DNA of 64,000 nt from Mesorhizobium sp. C432A. GTDB lineage: Bacteria > Pseudomonadota > Alphaproteobacteria > Rhizobiales > Rhizobiaceae. The position numbers and the translations under genes are program-made. The stretch spans positions 3,761,001 through 3,825,000 of the forward strand of contig NZ_CP100470.1 of NCBI RefSeq assembly GCF_030323145.1. The letters run 5' to 3'. Below the pieces are notes generated by a model. It saw nothing but the letters and a program-made list of their open reading frames with translations. It made no database searches and was not told the origin of the DNA. This document shows positions 63,477 to 64,000 of the stretch, in pieces (within the stretch, counting starts at the first letter, position 1; the number at the start of each line of letters is the position of its first letter).

Positions 63477-63710
63477 TCAGTCCGGCACACTGGTCTGCAA
63501 CGCCAGCGCGTGCAGCACGCCGCCCATATTGCCCTTCAGCGCATCATAGACCATCTGGTGCTGCTGGACGCGGCTCTTTCCGCGGAAGCTTTCGGCCACC
63601 ACTTCGGCTGCATAGTGATCGCCGTCACCGGCGAGGTCGCGGATCGTCACCTTGGCGTCCGGAATGCCGTCCTTGATCAGTTTTTCGATGTCGTGGGCAT
63701 CCATTGCCAT
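63477..63710 (-). CDS. bolA: BolA-family protein
   Basis: A 77-residue BolA/IbaG-type protein, partner of CGFS glutaredoxins in Fe-S handling. The family word AESFRGKSRVQQHQMVYDAL with conserved His is present, and the C-terminal LHALALQTSVPD. ATG at 63710 with AGGA upstream is chosen over the frame start at 63740; an internal ATG at 63704 is also possible. It is convergent with the NAGPA-like gene, 12 bases apart. Confidence 0.92.
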   Translation of the reverse strand: MAMDAHDIEKLIKDGIPDAKVTIRDLAGDGDHYAAEVVAESFRGKSRVQQHQMVYDALKGNMGGVLHALALQTSVPD

Positions 63711-63809
63711 GGCAAAATCCTGTTCTGGGCGGCTAGGCACGAGTGACTCGGACGGCAGCCTAAAGCCTTTCTGGTCCGGGTTGAAGCCGTTCTGTCGGCG
63801 ACGCAGTGT

Positions 63810-64000
63810 CTAAGGGCCATCCTGCCGCGGGTGAACCACACCATCTTCTGTAATGTCGTCGCGGGTCGAGAACCCCCGGCCAAGGCTGAACACCAGGACA
63901 TAGAGCGGGATGTTGAGCGCCAGGGTGATAATCGGGAGATAGCTGGTCATCTGCCACAAGGGCGAAAAGAATGGTTGGCCATAGCCGTCGCAGATCAGCG
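63810..64000 (-). CDS. C-terminal end of a membrane protein (5' part outside window)
   Basis: The minus-strand frame is open from the right edge to a TAG at 63810-63812, giving 62 residues. It contains one hydrophobic segment (MTSYLPIITLALNIPLYVLVF region) and a polar tail ending HPRQDGP. No family recognised. It overlaps no other gene and continues beyond the window. Confidence 0.6.
   Translation of the reverse strand, partial: LICDGYGQPFFSPLWQMTSYLPIITLALNIPLYVLVFSLGRGFSTRDDITEDGVVHPRQDGP

Noticed and set aside
1..64000. CRISPR array, prophage, conjugation or toxin-antitoxin genes
   Set aside because: No spaced identical repeats and no phage, relaxase or toxin-antitoxin-type proteins were seen. 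The only mobile DNA is the IS256 remnant and the tRNA fragment.

Overview
The window is a GC-rich (roughly 63%) bacterial chromosome segment. Gene content and protein sequences fit a Mesorhizobium-like member of the Hyphomicrobiales (Alphaproteobacteria). Pointers are an iscS-sufBCDS-sufT-sufA operon, a GAAC-N7-GTAC/TTG-N11-CAA SOS box before recA, an Irr-type iron control element, a solitary rpsD, a chromosomal class D beta-lactamase, and palindromic intergenic repeats of a kind I recall from Mesorhizobium. The assignment comes from recognition, not a search.

Layout. 1-2.9 kb: end of recJ, then (minus strand) folE-hisI-patatin. 3.5-7.3 kb: IscU-like protein, small secreted protein, a LysR regulator divergent from an unlisted 52-residue gene, yidD, and an OXA-type beta-lactamase. 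7.3-13.1 kb: methyltransferase, thrS with a textbook terminator, acyltransferase, secreted protein, nitroreductase. 13.2-14.6 kb: a gene-poor scar with a truncated IS256-family transposase, an 18-bp tandem repeat and the 3' half of a tRNA-Val gene ending in CCA, a typical integration footprint. 14.6-16 kb: a secreted protein with a duplicated four-cysteine domain and an M15 peptidase. 16-22.8 kb: a CUT2-type sugar ABC transporter operon led by its ROK regulator, divergent from an ectoine-hydrolase-like M24 protein and a ruined M20 amidohydrolase. 22.8-24.1 kb: M23 peptidase with two frameshifts. 24.3-35 kb: bcp, an AsmA-like giant, tyrS, a GT2/LAB-N/GT39/PAP2 envelope-lipid cluster, a PaiB-like protein and an alpha/beta hydrolase.

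35.1-42.6 kb is the Fe-S assembly operon, preceded by an Irr-box match. 42.6-45.8 kb: GFA-family protein, TfoX-N protein and the psuK-psuG pseudouridine catabolism pair, with repeats. 46-50 kb: recA (SOS box, terminator) and alaS. 50.2-52.6 kb, minus strand: icd-gst-coq7, with coq7 frameshifted. 52.8-60.7 kb: trmJ-like methyltransferase, DUF805 protein, murI, an RNB ribonuclease, small proteins, rpsD with a hairpin leader, ttcA, an inositol-phosphatase family gene and a small lipoprotein. 60.8-64 kb: Bcr/CflA exporter, grxD and bolA separated by an opposite-strand phosphodiester glycosidase gene, and the tail of a membrane protein at the right edge.

Most of the window is core chromosome (translation, SOS repair, Fe-S clusters, cofactors, envelope). 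Fe-S themes recur: the suf operon, the IscU-like protein, GrxD and BolA, and the Fe-S tRNA thiolase TtcA. Accessory signals concentrate at 13.2-15.2 kb and 21-24 kb. I found no CRISPR array, prophage, intact IS, complete tRNA or rRNA gene, and no clearly new multi-gene system. The least explained items are the 13.2-15.2 kb zone and the small gene beside the LysR regulator.
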